The translations under genes and the position numbers were made by a program. A stretch of DNA of 40,031 nt from Chara braunii (taxonomy: Eukaryota > Streptophyta > Charophyceae > Charales > Characeae). Location: positions 946,892 to 986,922 of the forward strand of contig BFEA01000201.1 in NCBI GenBank assembly GCA_003427395.1, in the 5' to 3' direction. Below the pieces are notes generated by a model. The model worked only from the letters and a program-made list of their open reading frames with translations. It made no database searches and was not told the DNA's origin. Position 1 is the stretch's first letter, and the number at the start of each line of letters is the position of its first letter. Of this stretch, positions 11,850-20,987 are shown in pieces.

Positions 11850-13004
11850 TCCCTCACTAGCAGGTTGTGCAATGCGTACATGTAGTCGCTCCTCTTGACA
11901 TGCCTATCGAAGGTTGACGTCAACAACGAGAATGTCGCTTCACTCTCTGAATGCCCCTCTCTCGCAGTCTTGTAACCGCACGCCACCTCGCTCAAAAACC
12001 TCTCTCTCGAGCGTTGACCTACGAGCCAGCTCCCTTACACACCAACTCTCATCCTCCCATAGAAGGGGCAAATCTCATTGTTCAGGTTAGCCTCCGTGAT
12101 GGCCGCCTGTAGTCCCTGATCTGCTCTCATTTCCTCCCCCTTTCCCCCTTCAACGTTTATCTTTTGCCTTGCCTCCTCATTGCAACGACTGTAGTCCAAG
12201 ATGGCGGTCACCATCGGCCCTTCCCTTGACATTCGCTCTCACCTCCAGAGGAACTGGAGGTACCTCGGCCTATATCCGTATAGCCCACTGCTACGTACCA
12301 TGATCGAGCTCCTCTCGATTGGACCATACACAATACCAGGCCACAAGGTCCTGAGACCCGGACTTTAACACCCAGCACGTGTGCAAACAGACGCACGTTC
12401 ACCACGCCATTCAGCCCTCTCTCCTCAGTTCACCAACTCTCTCGTAGCAAGGCTGCTCATGCCCCCTTAGCCAAAGCCAGCCTCCCTTCCTTTTTATAGG
12501 ACCGCCACGTAACACGCCCCCCCACCCCCCCCCTGCTATGAATGAGGGTTTCAAACACCTTTTGAGGTTTCGCAAATTAGAAATTGTGTGCTCAAAAATT
12601 AGGAAGACGGAAGAAAGGAAGACGAGAGGTCGAACCCCAACCGTTGCCCTTCGCGTGAAGTGACCTGCAGGCTCGACGCGATGGTCCCATAATGGGAAAT
12701 CGACGGCCACTCTCCTTCTTTCAAAAGGGACCAACTGACTACCCTCGATGGGTACCTGTGTCCGATGGCAAGAAGGGGGCTCATGACCTCGTGCGAGGTG
12801 ATGAGCCTCCTACCAACGCGGTCTCGGGTGCTCCCATTTTGGGCTCGATACTTACCGCTCCTTTTCGGTCAAGCTCACGACGACTGAAGCGGAAGGGTCG
12901 AGCAGACTAAACCACCCATAAGCTACTGCAAATTTCGATAACAGACCATTCCTCCCCCGCGGAACGACAGGAGAACAAAACCTGAAGGACAGCTAATAAG
13001 AACG

Positions 13005-13040
<36 letters not shown>
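13005..13040. repeat. (AAT)n microsatellite
   Basis: About twelve AAT units lie inside repeat copy 2; the equivalent place in copy 1 lacks them. Confidence 0.95.
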
Positions 13041-13041
<1 letters not shown>

Positions 13042-13616
13042 TAGTTAGAGAAAATAGAGGAGGAAAAGGAAGAAGACATAACGACACTGCAGCTTGGGGC
13101 CACTAGTCCGCTCTGGACGAAAACGGCGAACTAAATCAAGGCACAGATCCAACGTGCGACCAACCCCGTTTTCTATTTTCCTTTATTTTCTTTTCTTTTT
13201 CTTTCTTCTCACTTCGATCGTGACCGCCCTTTGCACGCATCCCATAACTCGGTCAGAGGGTATTTGGCGCGCAACAGGAAAGACTGTGTGTGCCCCTCTA
13301 TCCCCACGTCCCTAGGCGAGCCCGACGGCTACCATGGCGACAGGCCTGTATTGCTCTGTTGTACAACAGAGCGCCGAGTATGTGTGGAAAGCCCAGTGGC
13401 GCACCCACCCTTTTGCCAGTGGATGCGTCGACTGGACCATCCCGACTGCAAGACTGGGATGCCACGAAATTTCCCAAACGATATACAACAAAAGTATGTG
13501 AGCAAATGCCTGGTATACGGCGAAGGTCTGTAGGCTAGGAGCGGATATGTCATGAGATCCGGGCAAGGAGTCAGCACTCAGTGGGACCTACGGACTGACA
13601 TCTTGTACACATCGGA

Positions 13617-13712
13617 CGTAGGTGAACAATTGTCTGGTACACAGCGAAGGTAGGTGAACAACCGTCTGGTACACAACGAAGGTAGGTGAACAATCGACTG
13701 GTACATAGCGGA
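13617..13712. repeat. 32-bp tandem repeat, three units
   Basis: Units beginning GTAGGTGAACAA recur at an exact 32-bp period (13617, 13649, 13681), with a weaker fourth upstream near 13500. Copy 1 of the host repeat has a single equivalent (about 5847-5878). Confidence 0.9.
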
Positions 13713-13749
13713 GGGTCAGGACACCGCGCCTTCCGACAATGCATCCAGG

Positions 13750-13765
13750 AGGGGGAGAGAGATAA

Positions 13766-13827
<62 letters not shown>

Positions 13828-14175
13828 GGATAAATGGATAGATAGATAGAGAGAGAGAGGGAGCGAGAGAGACGGAGCGAGAGAGAGAGAGAGGAGAGAG
13901 AGAGAGGAGAGAGAGAGAGGGAGAATGTGTGTGAGAGAGAGGGAGAGAGAAACAGAGAGAGAGAAAAAAAAAGTGGTTGTGTGTGTGTGTGCATGTGTAT
14001 GTGTGTGTATGTGTGTGTATGTGTGTGTATGTGTGTACCAATGTGAGTGTGTGTGTATGTGTGTGTGTATGTGTGTGTGTTTGTATGTGTGTGTTTGTGT
14101 ATGTGTGGGTGTGCGGCGGGGGGGAGACGACCCCCCCTCAACCAACAAATGAATGAATCAATCAAAGAAAAGAAA
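13750..14175. repeat. microsatellite cassette: (GATA)n, (GA)n, (TG)n, GC hairpin, (AATC/AATG)n
   Basis: (GATA)n spans 13768-13850, (GA)n 13846-13970 and (TG)n 13976-14110. A perfect hairpin of seven G, loop AGACGA and seven C lies at 14118-14137, and AATG/AATC repeats at 14149-14165. It sits between segments that are contiguous in repeat copy 1 (near 5905), so it was gained after the copies split. Confidence 0.9.
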
Positions 14176-14650
14176 ATCGGAAAACACGACTTTGCTACGA
14201 TGCACATTTTTTTGATCGGAACACTTCTAGCAACCAAAAGGCCAAAAGGCTGTCACGCATGATTTTTTTAATGATTTTTACTAAATAAATAAATATTTAA
14301 TGCAAATCCCTTCCTCTTGAGTGCGTCGATCTTGGAGCCAGACCCTTCTACTACGATCTACGCCAGTGTCCAGCCTTATGAATCTTTGATTATGATTTAG
14401 AACAATAAATGGATTTATGCAAATAATAAATGAAAATAAAATGCATAGCACATAACAATTGGATAATTGAGGAATCTGAGAACTGTGACTTTATCAACCG
14501 AAAGCATAACGTCAAGAAATGTCAATGAAAATGAATCTGGAAAGACTGACTTGAGGTAAAAATAAGATGAATATCAGTAGTACTCGTTAAGATTCCTCAC
14601 TCATCTCTCTCAAATCGCAACCTCAATTTGTTTTTTTGACTATTCGTCTC

Positions 14651-14934
14651 GAACGCCTTAAGCCACGCCTTCAAAAGTCCCCATCTTCGCCGAAGATGGG
14701 TCTGACCCACATACCTGGCTGGTCGTCTTGAAGGCTTAGGGTTGGTCGGATCAGTTACTCAAAGGGCGCATTCCAGGACGATTGGCAGGTACGGTATTTG
14801 AGTGGTACAGACAAAATTTTTATACTGTTTGGTGTAACTTTCGAACGAGTTTTCATGAACGCTTCAGTCACATAGCGTCCAGGCAATGCATGTGCTTGAT
14901 TAAAGAATAAACGCAAGGGCTCCGCGCAACTGGA
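14651..14934. other. spacer with a short hairpin
   Basis: A perfect hairpin CCATCTTC-GCC-GAAGATGG lies at about 14682-14700. Nothing else was recognised. Confidence 0.4.
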
Positions 14935-15430
14935 AATTTTTATAGAACTAAATAATCCTTCTATAGTAAAATTACATTCTAAATTTTAAATTTTTATTCC
15001 ATCTTATAAAATGACATTCCACTTCCAAAATTTTCAGTCTTACTTGAAAACTTTCATTCCAAGAATGAGGTATCGCTTCTTATTTGAACTGCATGCTGGA
15101 GATAAAATGAAAATTTGGATGAGTTCATGAAATATTTTAATTCGATTGTCATTCTACATAAGGATTTTCATTCACAAATAGGTTAATCCAATATAAACTA
15201 CAAGTTATTTGTTAAAATAGATTGAAAGTTTAATTAAGACATTTCATAAACTCGTTCAGACTTTCATTCCATCTTTAACAAATAGATATAGTTGGAAAGG
15301 AAAACTCATTTTTAGATAGAAACTTATCAAATAAAACTATAAATTTTAGAATTGAACGAACATTGGAACGATTATTTTTGAATATGAGGGATATTTTTTT
15401 AATGAAATGTTTTTTAACTTTCATTTCTTG
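14935..15430 (-). mobile_element. foldback / MITE-like element, copy B
   Basis: This is the reverse complement of copy A (1420-1920), roughly 80 % identical by eye, with the same paired internal arms (for example TCATAAACTCGTTCAGACTT near 15245-15264). Its right end directly abuts the gag-like remnant of the gypsy element. Confidence 0.7.
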
Positions 15431-15436
15431 TAGGAA

Positions 15437-15940
15437 TTTTTCTGTTGCGAGACTCTTGCCTGGTACGCGGAAAGGTTTTCCTACATCGTCGAACACTCTG
15501 AGGTCGATGAAAAGATCGTGAGGACGGACTTCGTCGTGGTCTAGTCGACTCTCGACTGCGAAAAACATATTTGTAAGAAGCGCAACCTGATTGAACATAA
15601 CTTGAAGGAAGTAATCCGGTCCGCTTTAAAATATGGAAAGGAGAATTTTGATGTGGGGTTAGACGCTGAATCGGATGACGATGACCCTTCGGGTGTCCGT
15701 CACCATACCTACGAGGCAAATACAAAAATGTTCAAAGACCATTTCGGACTAGAACCGGCGAAAAAGGGTCTAGGCCATAAGGGCCCCTATTCCTCCTCGA
15801 CCTCTAAACGCCATAACCGGGAAGCGAAAAAAATAACGATAAAAGAGTTCGCCGCACAGCTCGTAATGGTAGTCACGCCCCTAACCGAGTTCGTCCAGGG
15901 ACTGCAGAGGCGGAGAACGATTGTCGTGACGCAAAGATAA
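15437..15940 (+). pseudogene. gypsy gag-like fragment
   Basis: One frame can be followed from about 15440 to 15940 with a single in-frame TAG near 15541. Early residues include WYAERFSYIVEHSEVDEK and the end carries KEFAAQLVMVVTPLTEFVQGLQR, an alpha-helical, gag-like stretch just upstream of the protease region. An acidic patch (ESDDDD) lies in the middle. The N-terminus is missing, apparently because foldback copy B was inserted. There is no zinc knuckle. Assignment to gag rests mainly on position. Confidence 0.45.
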
Positions 15941-16096
15941 CAAGTGGTTGTGGCAACCGGTACGGGAATAACCAAACCAGCCTTAGTCATTACCACTCAG
16001 CCCATGTGATGCTATAACAGTAATCAGCCAGTTCACCTTGTTAAGGATCCAAAACTCCGGACTCAAAAAGGATAAGTTAGGGCCTCCCAGATCCCA

Positions 16097-16954
16097 TTGG
16101 TGGCACTCACTGCCATATGTCAAGGAAGGGTGGCAGTCGTCCTCGATACCCGAATTACAGAGGTTGTGGCACCTATGGCCATCGGGATTGAGTCAGATGA
16201 ATATATGGCTGCAGTCATGTTCGAACCCAGGATAATTGGAATGATATGTCACATCCAACGAATCACTAAAGAAAGTGACCTGGCTCTCTGGAAACCAGTA
16301 TTTGAGGACCACATGGTGTCGGGGCCTCAATACAAAGACGGTCAGATCTACGTCTTGGACGCGATAAAGGTTTTGGATCTTAGGAGCCCGGTGCCTATCC
16401 CTTACTTGCTAACGATCTCGGAATCGGCTTACGAAAAGTTAATTGAGCGATGTTTAAGGAATCGACGATGGTTCGAGGAAGGCCGAAAGGTCAAGAAGCT
16501 AGCAATGGAAAACCGACAACCAATAACAGAGGCTCAACCCTCAACCTCACGACCTCCCGAAGAGGCGAGCATCATGATGATCCACGTCACAAATCCACCA
16601 ATGGAGAAGCCCGAGATATTCCTTCCAGCCTACCCAATTACTTGGACAAGCGTAGAATTAAACTGCGAGGTATGGGGAAGCCCATCATCGACCATCCTTG
16701 ATTCCAGATCCTCTACGATGACCCTTCCTTGGGGGTTAATGAAACGCTTGGGACAAGAAGGTCAGATTCAGCCCCTCCGACTGAATGAGATGTATGTGTC
16801 GGCCATAGAGGATAGTATTCATTGTAAGGGAAGAATCACAAACTTGCCCACACGGGTCAGTCGGGTTCATTTGCTGTGTGACACGATCGTTCTGAATATA
16901 CAGACTTATGATGTGCTGTTAGGGATCCCGTGGCAGGCGGCGGTTGGAGGGTGA
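16097..16954 (+). pseudogene. gypsy gag-pol linker and retropepsin-like protease
   Basis: A 285-codon open frame, the longest free of N runs in the window. The C-terminal third is a retropepsin-like aspartic protease. ILDSRSSTMTLP occupies the active-site position, where the family has D-[ST]-G, so the Gly is replaced by Arg. The frame ends with YDVLLGIPW, the typical second hydrophobic-Gly motif of Ty3/gypsy proteases. The upstream part (residues 1-150) is an unrecognised gag-pol linker. The damaged active site suggests loss of function although the frame is open. It is followed by stops before the RT region. Confidence 0.7.
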
Positions 16955-17810
16955 ATACACTTTGACAGTTCAAAGGTTGTGCTGACCTCAGCCCAACCCA
17001 AACCACAAACCATACCAACGAGGATGGCGGTGCTCGTGCGCGCACAACCGGTCCCTCATATTTCCACTGAAGTCCACCATATTAATATGATATGACGGTT
17101 GTTGATAAACGAGGCGATGACGTCAAGAGAACCCGAGGACTCGAATGAACCCAACCGATATCCGATCCGAGTTCGAGATCGGTTTCGTTGAGTTAACCTA
17201 CAAAAGTCTAAAAGGACCATCAAGAGTGAATCTAGCAGGTCCCAGATGCTTTCCTCCACTGTTTGAGGGGAATCTTTGCTACGAGTTTCATGAATAACTT
17301 ATCTCTCGAAACCCCCTGTGCCCCTCTACCTGAACATGGACCCCCTTCCAAAGCGACTCGTTGAACTGGGGCCTCCATGATTTGTCATTTAAGTTTCCAT
17401 AACCCTTACTTACGGACACTAAGTCCGCTTTGCTTCTAAGGGATGGGTTAGCGTTTCAACCACATTCCTCTTACCATAAATTAGGCCCAACAGAACTACT
17501 GCGGGCCTTTTCAGACGAGCCCTCGGCCGATGAGCCCATCGACACCAAGGACAAAGCGAAAATGGAACCTGTAAGTTCGACGGACAGTCAACTTATAGCG
17601 ACGGTGCTCTCTGTGAAACCTGACAATTCATTGTTCGGAGCGTCCCATGAGGAAACCGCCAATTTACCTACCGTTACTTCAACAATTTCCCTTGCTATAG
17701 GGACCATCGACATTCAATTACCAGCTCATGTACCCACCATCACCTCCTTGTTACGGTGTTATACACCTACCCCGAGGCGGTTAGCATCCAGGACCATGAC
17801 ATAGGTCAGA
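16955..17810 (+). pseudogene. degraded protease-RT connecting region
   Basis: This corresponds to the linker between protease and RT. One frame is open for 124 codons (17430-17804) and is Ser/Thr/Pro-rich, without catalytic motifs. The rest is broken by stops. Confidence 0.45.
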
Positions 17811-18450
17811 CACACTTGATAGAGCACGCCATCGATATTGGGGATCATGTGTCGATTCATTGCTAGCCGTACTGCTATTCATTGAAGGAGCAATAGTTGG
17901 CATTAGACCAGGTACACGGTTTTGAGCACCTCGGGTGGATAGAACCGTCCTTGTGTCCTCGTTCCAAAACGAAACGGGGCGGTTCATATTTGCATTGATT
18001 ACCGAAAACAAAATGCTATTACCCACTGCCTCGTATTGACAACCTGCTGGTCACTATCGGATCTGCCTTAGTATTCTCGAAATTTGATATTCGACATGGT
18101 AAAAACCATGTCGTTGTCAGACCAGAAGATAGGCCCAAAATGGCCCTTGTCTTATTTGAAGGCACGTGGAAATGGATCCGGCACACCATGGGAATATAGA
18201 ACACTCCCGCCACCTTTCAACGGGCCATGAAGATGACCTTCGCGGAGTTCGTTAGCAAGGCCCCACTTACCCGACGTGTGATCAATTTTCAGTGTGATTG
18301 TGTAAATGGACGATATTTTGATTTTTTCCAAAACACACGAGTATCATGCAGAGCATGTTCAGTGGGTCTTGCATGTGTTGAAGGACGTGGGGTTCAAAGT
18401 GGCATCGGAGAAAAGTGAGTCCTTTGGTACATCGTGACCGTGGAGGGCCT
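17811..18450 (+). pseudogene. gypsy reverse transcriptase (inactive)
   Basis: Landmarks of a Ty3/gypsy RT are readable across several frames. IEHAIDIGDH lies at the entry to the domain, followed by CIDYRKQNAIT. After a frame change come PLPRIDNLL, VFSKFDIRHG, the RPEDRPKMA block and TPATFQRAM. After another shift, MDDILIFSK at 18306-18332 holds the two catalytic Asp. The residue before MDD, normally Tyr or Phe, is a TAA stop (18303-18305), and a TAG interrupts the segment before TPATFQRAM. The enzyme is therefore dead. The order and spacing match the family. Confidence 0.85.
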
Positions 18451-18534
18451 GAAACCAGATCCAAGGAAGGTGGCAGCGAGAGGCCTTGGTTCCTGCCACA
18501 TTGACTCAAGTTTGAGGCTTCCTAGTACCGATTA

Positions 18535-19060
18535 TTCATTCAGGGCTTCAAGTTCGCACGTATCACCAAGCCTCTGACGAATGTTTTGAAGAAAGACGAG
18601 AAGTTTGTCTAGACGACGGAATGCAAGGCGGTTTTTCAGGCGTTCAAAAAGGCCCCGACGATCGCGCTGATCCTAGCTCTGCACACGGACTAACAATCAC
18701 AGACGATATCGGTGGTGTTGACTCAGCAAGGAGTGGACGCGAGAGAACACGTCATTGAGTATGCCTCGAAGATGCCGAATCAGGCGCAGGCAAATTACAA
18801 GGCATGCAAGGGTGAGTGCTTGGTCATGGTGTGAGGAATCTAACACTTTCGACTGTATCTCCGTGGCAAAAAAATTGTACTCGTGACGGATCACCAGTTG
18901 CGGCTCTTACTACGAAATAACACCGACCATACATGAACACTGGGATGGTGGGTTGTGAGACTGCAAGGCTATGATTTCGACATCCGCCATCAGACCACCA
19001 AGCAACATGGAAATGTGGACGGATTGACCTGGATGCAGCCGCGAAGGAAGAGCCCCAAGA
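18535..19060 (+). pseudogene. gypsy RNase H domain (inactive)
   Basis: Connection-domain residues FARITKPLTNVLKKDEKF (about 18550-18605) lead into VLTQQGVD (18715), EYASKMPNQAQANYKACKGE, then VLVTDHQLRLLLRNN and LQGYDFDIRHQTTKQHGNVD ending at about 19030. These match the RNase H-like module fused to Ty3/gypsy RTs. Several in-frame stops (after FKK-, in the CLVMV-stop segment and before the last helix) make it non-functional. Confidence 0.8.
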
Positions 19061-19144
19061 GCAAGCAGCTCATTCCGACTCCGCCATCGGCAGAACCCCA
19101 GTACGAGGAAGTGCACTTTCTTCACAAGGACACCCCAAAATTCG

Positions 19145-19618
19145 ATGATGGAGATAACTACCAGAAACGACGACCACTCCTTTCCCCTTGCCCCTTTCTC
19201 TTCTTCCTTTTTGTCTCCGGCTTGTTCTTCATCGAACTATTCCGAAAAGACCTGCTTTTTCTGCACTCTGCCTATGCTGCAAGATAAGGGTGACTCGCCC
19301 CCGATGCCGCCTAGTTTCTTCCCATGGACAGAATGTAGCCAGTGTCGTTTCAATCAGGCCATCGGATTGTGTATCAGGTACCGAAGAGAAAATGAGTGGG
19401 TATGTCATGAATGCCAACCGAACAAGGTACCCACGGAGAAACGATCTCTAGAGTCTAGGACGGAGGACNGATTCTTGNCAAGTGTCCGTCGAGCANAGGT
19501 CTGGACGGATCTCCTGCTGCTATGGCNATTGGGGGGTNATTCGTTGTCGGAGCTCACCAAGGCAGAACGTTGGAGAGTAACAGAGCGGGCTCACTACTAT
19601 CACTGNCACGACTNATGA
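19145..19618 (+). pseudogene. Cys-rich linker between RNase H and integrase
   Basis: An open frame with a Cys cluster at 19334-19414, spacing C-x2-C-x8-C-x10-C-x2-C (ending EWVCHEC), preceded by a CFFC pair. The position is where an integrase zinc-binding module or an additional PHD/zinc-ribbon-like insert would sit. The spacing is not the usual HHCC pattern. The tail contains Ns and enters the artefactual duplication at 19577. Confidence 0.35.
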
Positions 19619-19741
19619 TTANAGACACGAAAGGACAATGATGATTTNGCTAGATGTGTATAAGAGACAGGTAACAGAGCGGGCTCACTACTATCACTGG
19701 CACGACTCATGATTATAGACACGAAAGGACAATGATGATTT
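19577..19741. other. assembly artefact: duplication around a Tn5/Nextera mosaic end
   Basis: The 71-bp segment 19577-19647 (with Ns) is repeated at 19671-19741 (without Ns). Between them lies AGATGTGTATAAGAGACAG at 19652-19670, the 19-bp Tn5 mosaic-end sequence used in Nextera libraries. This is untrimmed adaptor incorporated into the assembly, not genome biology. Confidence 0.95.
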
Positions 19742-19949
19742 GGGGTCTAGTTGGCCGACGGTTTCACACCCTTTAGCTAGGTTCGATTGGACACGAGCAG
19801 CACACAAAGAGGATGCGGTCCACTTTGCCATTAAATACACTGAGAAACCCATTGAGAAAAATGGATGGTACNGGTNGGGANTTCAGGGCGATGTCAGATT
19901 CATCGTCTAGAATTCCCCGGCCTGTTCCGCAAACACGGCNCCGGTTCAA

Positions 19950-20987
19950 ATGCCCCGGACGANGGTGCCGAGTAGAGTGGAACGTCCCTTCCCGAGAGTT
20001 AGAATCGATACGATGGATATCAATCTACCAAAGGGGTCCGTCGACCAAGGCGAGTCAAAGTGGATNGAGGCCTATCCAATGACTNGTCNAAATTCGCTAG
20101 AGGTAGCGTGGTATATTAATCGTTTCTTGTGCATGCACATAGACGTAGAAGAGATCCACATGGACAATGGATCCGAATTCCAAGGGGAAGCGNAATGACA
20201 TTTAGTGCGGGCCGATGTAAAAATTTCTTACCGACCTGGACATTGGTTGCAGGAAAATGGGCTAGTAGAGAATGCCAACCGCATGATTAAGGCAACCCTT
20301 AGAAGGAACATTACTGCGAGAGATACCCGGCCATGGACGGTCATAGTCGATCACATCCTGGCCGTCTATTGGACTACCTTGCACGGTAGTACCGGGGTGT
20401 CCCTGTCCCATCTACGGACCAACAATGTCCCCAGGATCCAGTTGTTATCTCTCTTGGGTACGGAAGTTAGGATGGCAAGGACGTAACATTGGGATAAGGC
20501 TCAACACTACATGGATCTTATGGCTAGGACCTAGTACTCAGCGTCGGCCCGAGGGCGAGAGATGTTCGTGGATCAAACGCATCAATGGCAGATCCGAGAC
20601 AGTGAAAATCGACACGCATCGGCGGATCCACTGTCCCTCTATAAAATCGGTGATCTCATGCAGGTATGGAAGTTTGTGCACTCCTCCAAAATCCATCCAC
20701 GCTACATGAGTATTTACGAGGTGGTGGAAGTTGGCACACAAGGCAATCACTCCGTAAAGCTCGCCGCTCGATACAACGCTCATGCCAGGCCTTTGAATCG
20801 ACACGTCACTGCCCTACGCCGATTTTGGCCATCGTTGGACCGCGATCGGGCCCTTGCACTACCTACACCAACTCCTTCATCTCGTTCATCTTCTTTAGCT
20901 TCTTCTTCTTATTCTTCTTTTGTGGATGCTTCTACTCCCATTTCCCTCTCATCGTCTCAATCCTCACCGACGGACCGTGCAAAATGA
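19950..20987 (+). pseudogene. gypsy integrase with C-terminal domain
   Basis: A single frame runs through the whole region with only three stops (TGA about 20199, TAA about 20484, TAG about 20532). The DDE core is visible: RIDTMDINLPKG carries the first Asp, EEIHMDNGSEFQGEA the second, and ENGLVENANRMIK the Glu. The tail holds KIGDLMQVWKF and IYEVVEVGTQGNHSVKL, a GPY/F-like SH3 module, then a Ser/Thr-rich end. There is no chromodomain. The stop codon (20985-20987) overlaps the ATG of the next ORF (20984-20986). Confidence 0.85.

Larger units (their letters stand above)
11850..14650 (-). mobile_element. long interspersed repeat, copy 2 (decayed, with inserted cassette)
   Basis: This is homologous to 3950-6430 in order and orientation. 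On the minus strand a short frame (12232-12035) carries EEMRADQGLQAAITEA, matching EEMRGDHKLQAAIREA in copy 1, so a coding segment lay here. A further minus frame (11995-11792) looks protein-like (TFDRHVKRSDYMYALHNLL). Compared with copy 1 it has gained a 32-bp tandem triplication (13617-13712), an (AAT)n tract and a ~430-bp microsatellite cassette (about 13750-14180). No complete ORF or clear LTR ends were found. Confidence 0.7.

Noticed and set aside
13571-14237. Several 70-190 codon frames rich in HTHTHT, SLSLSL and YLSIYLSI or CVCVCV
   Set aside because: They are direct translations of (TG)n, (GA)n and (GATA)n microsatellites.
3950-14650. The two long repeat copies as LTRs of one element
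   Set aside because: Too diverged, they include peptide-coding sequence, there are no TG...CA ends or PBS/PPT, and no pol lies between them.
1420-15430. The inverted foldback pair as terminal inverted repeats of a 14-kb element
   Set aside because: The copies are ~20 % diverged, each has its own internal inverted structure, and the interior contains unrelated repeats and no transposase or polymerase.
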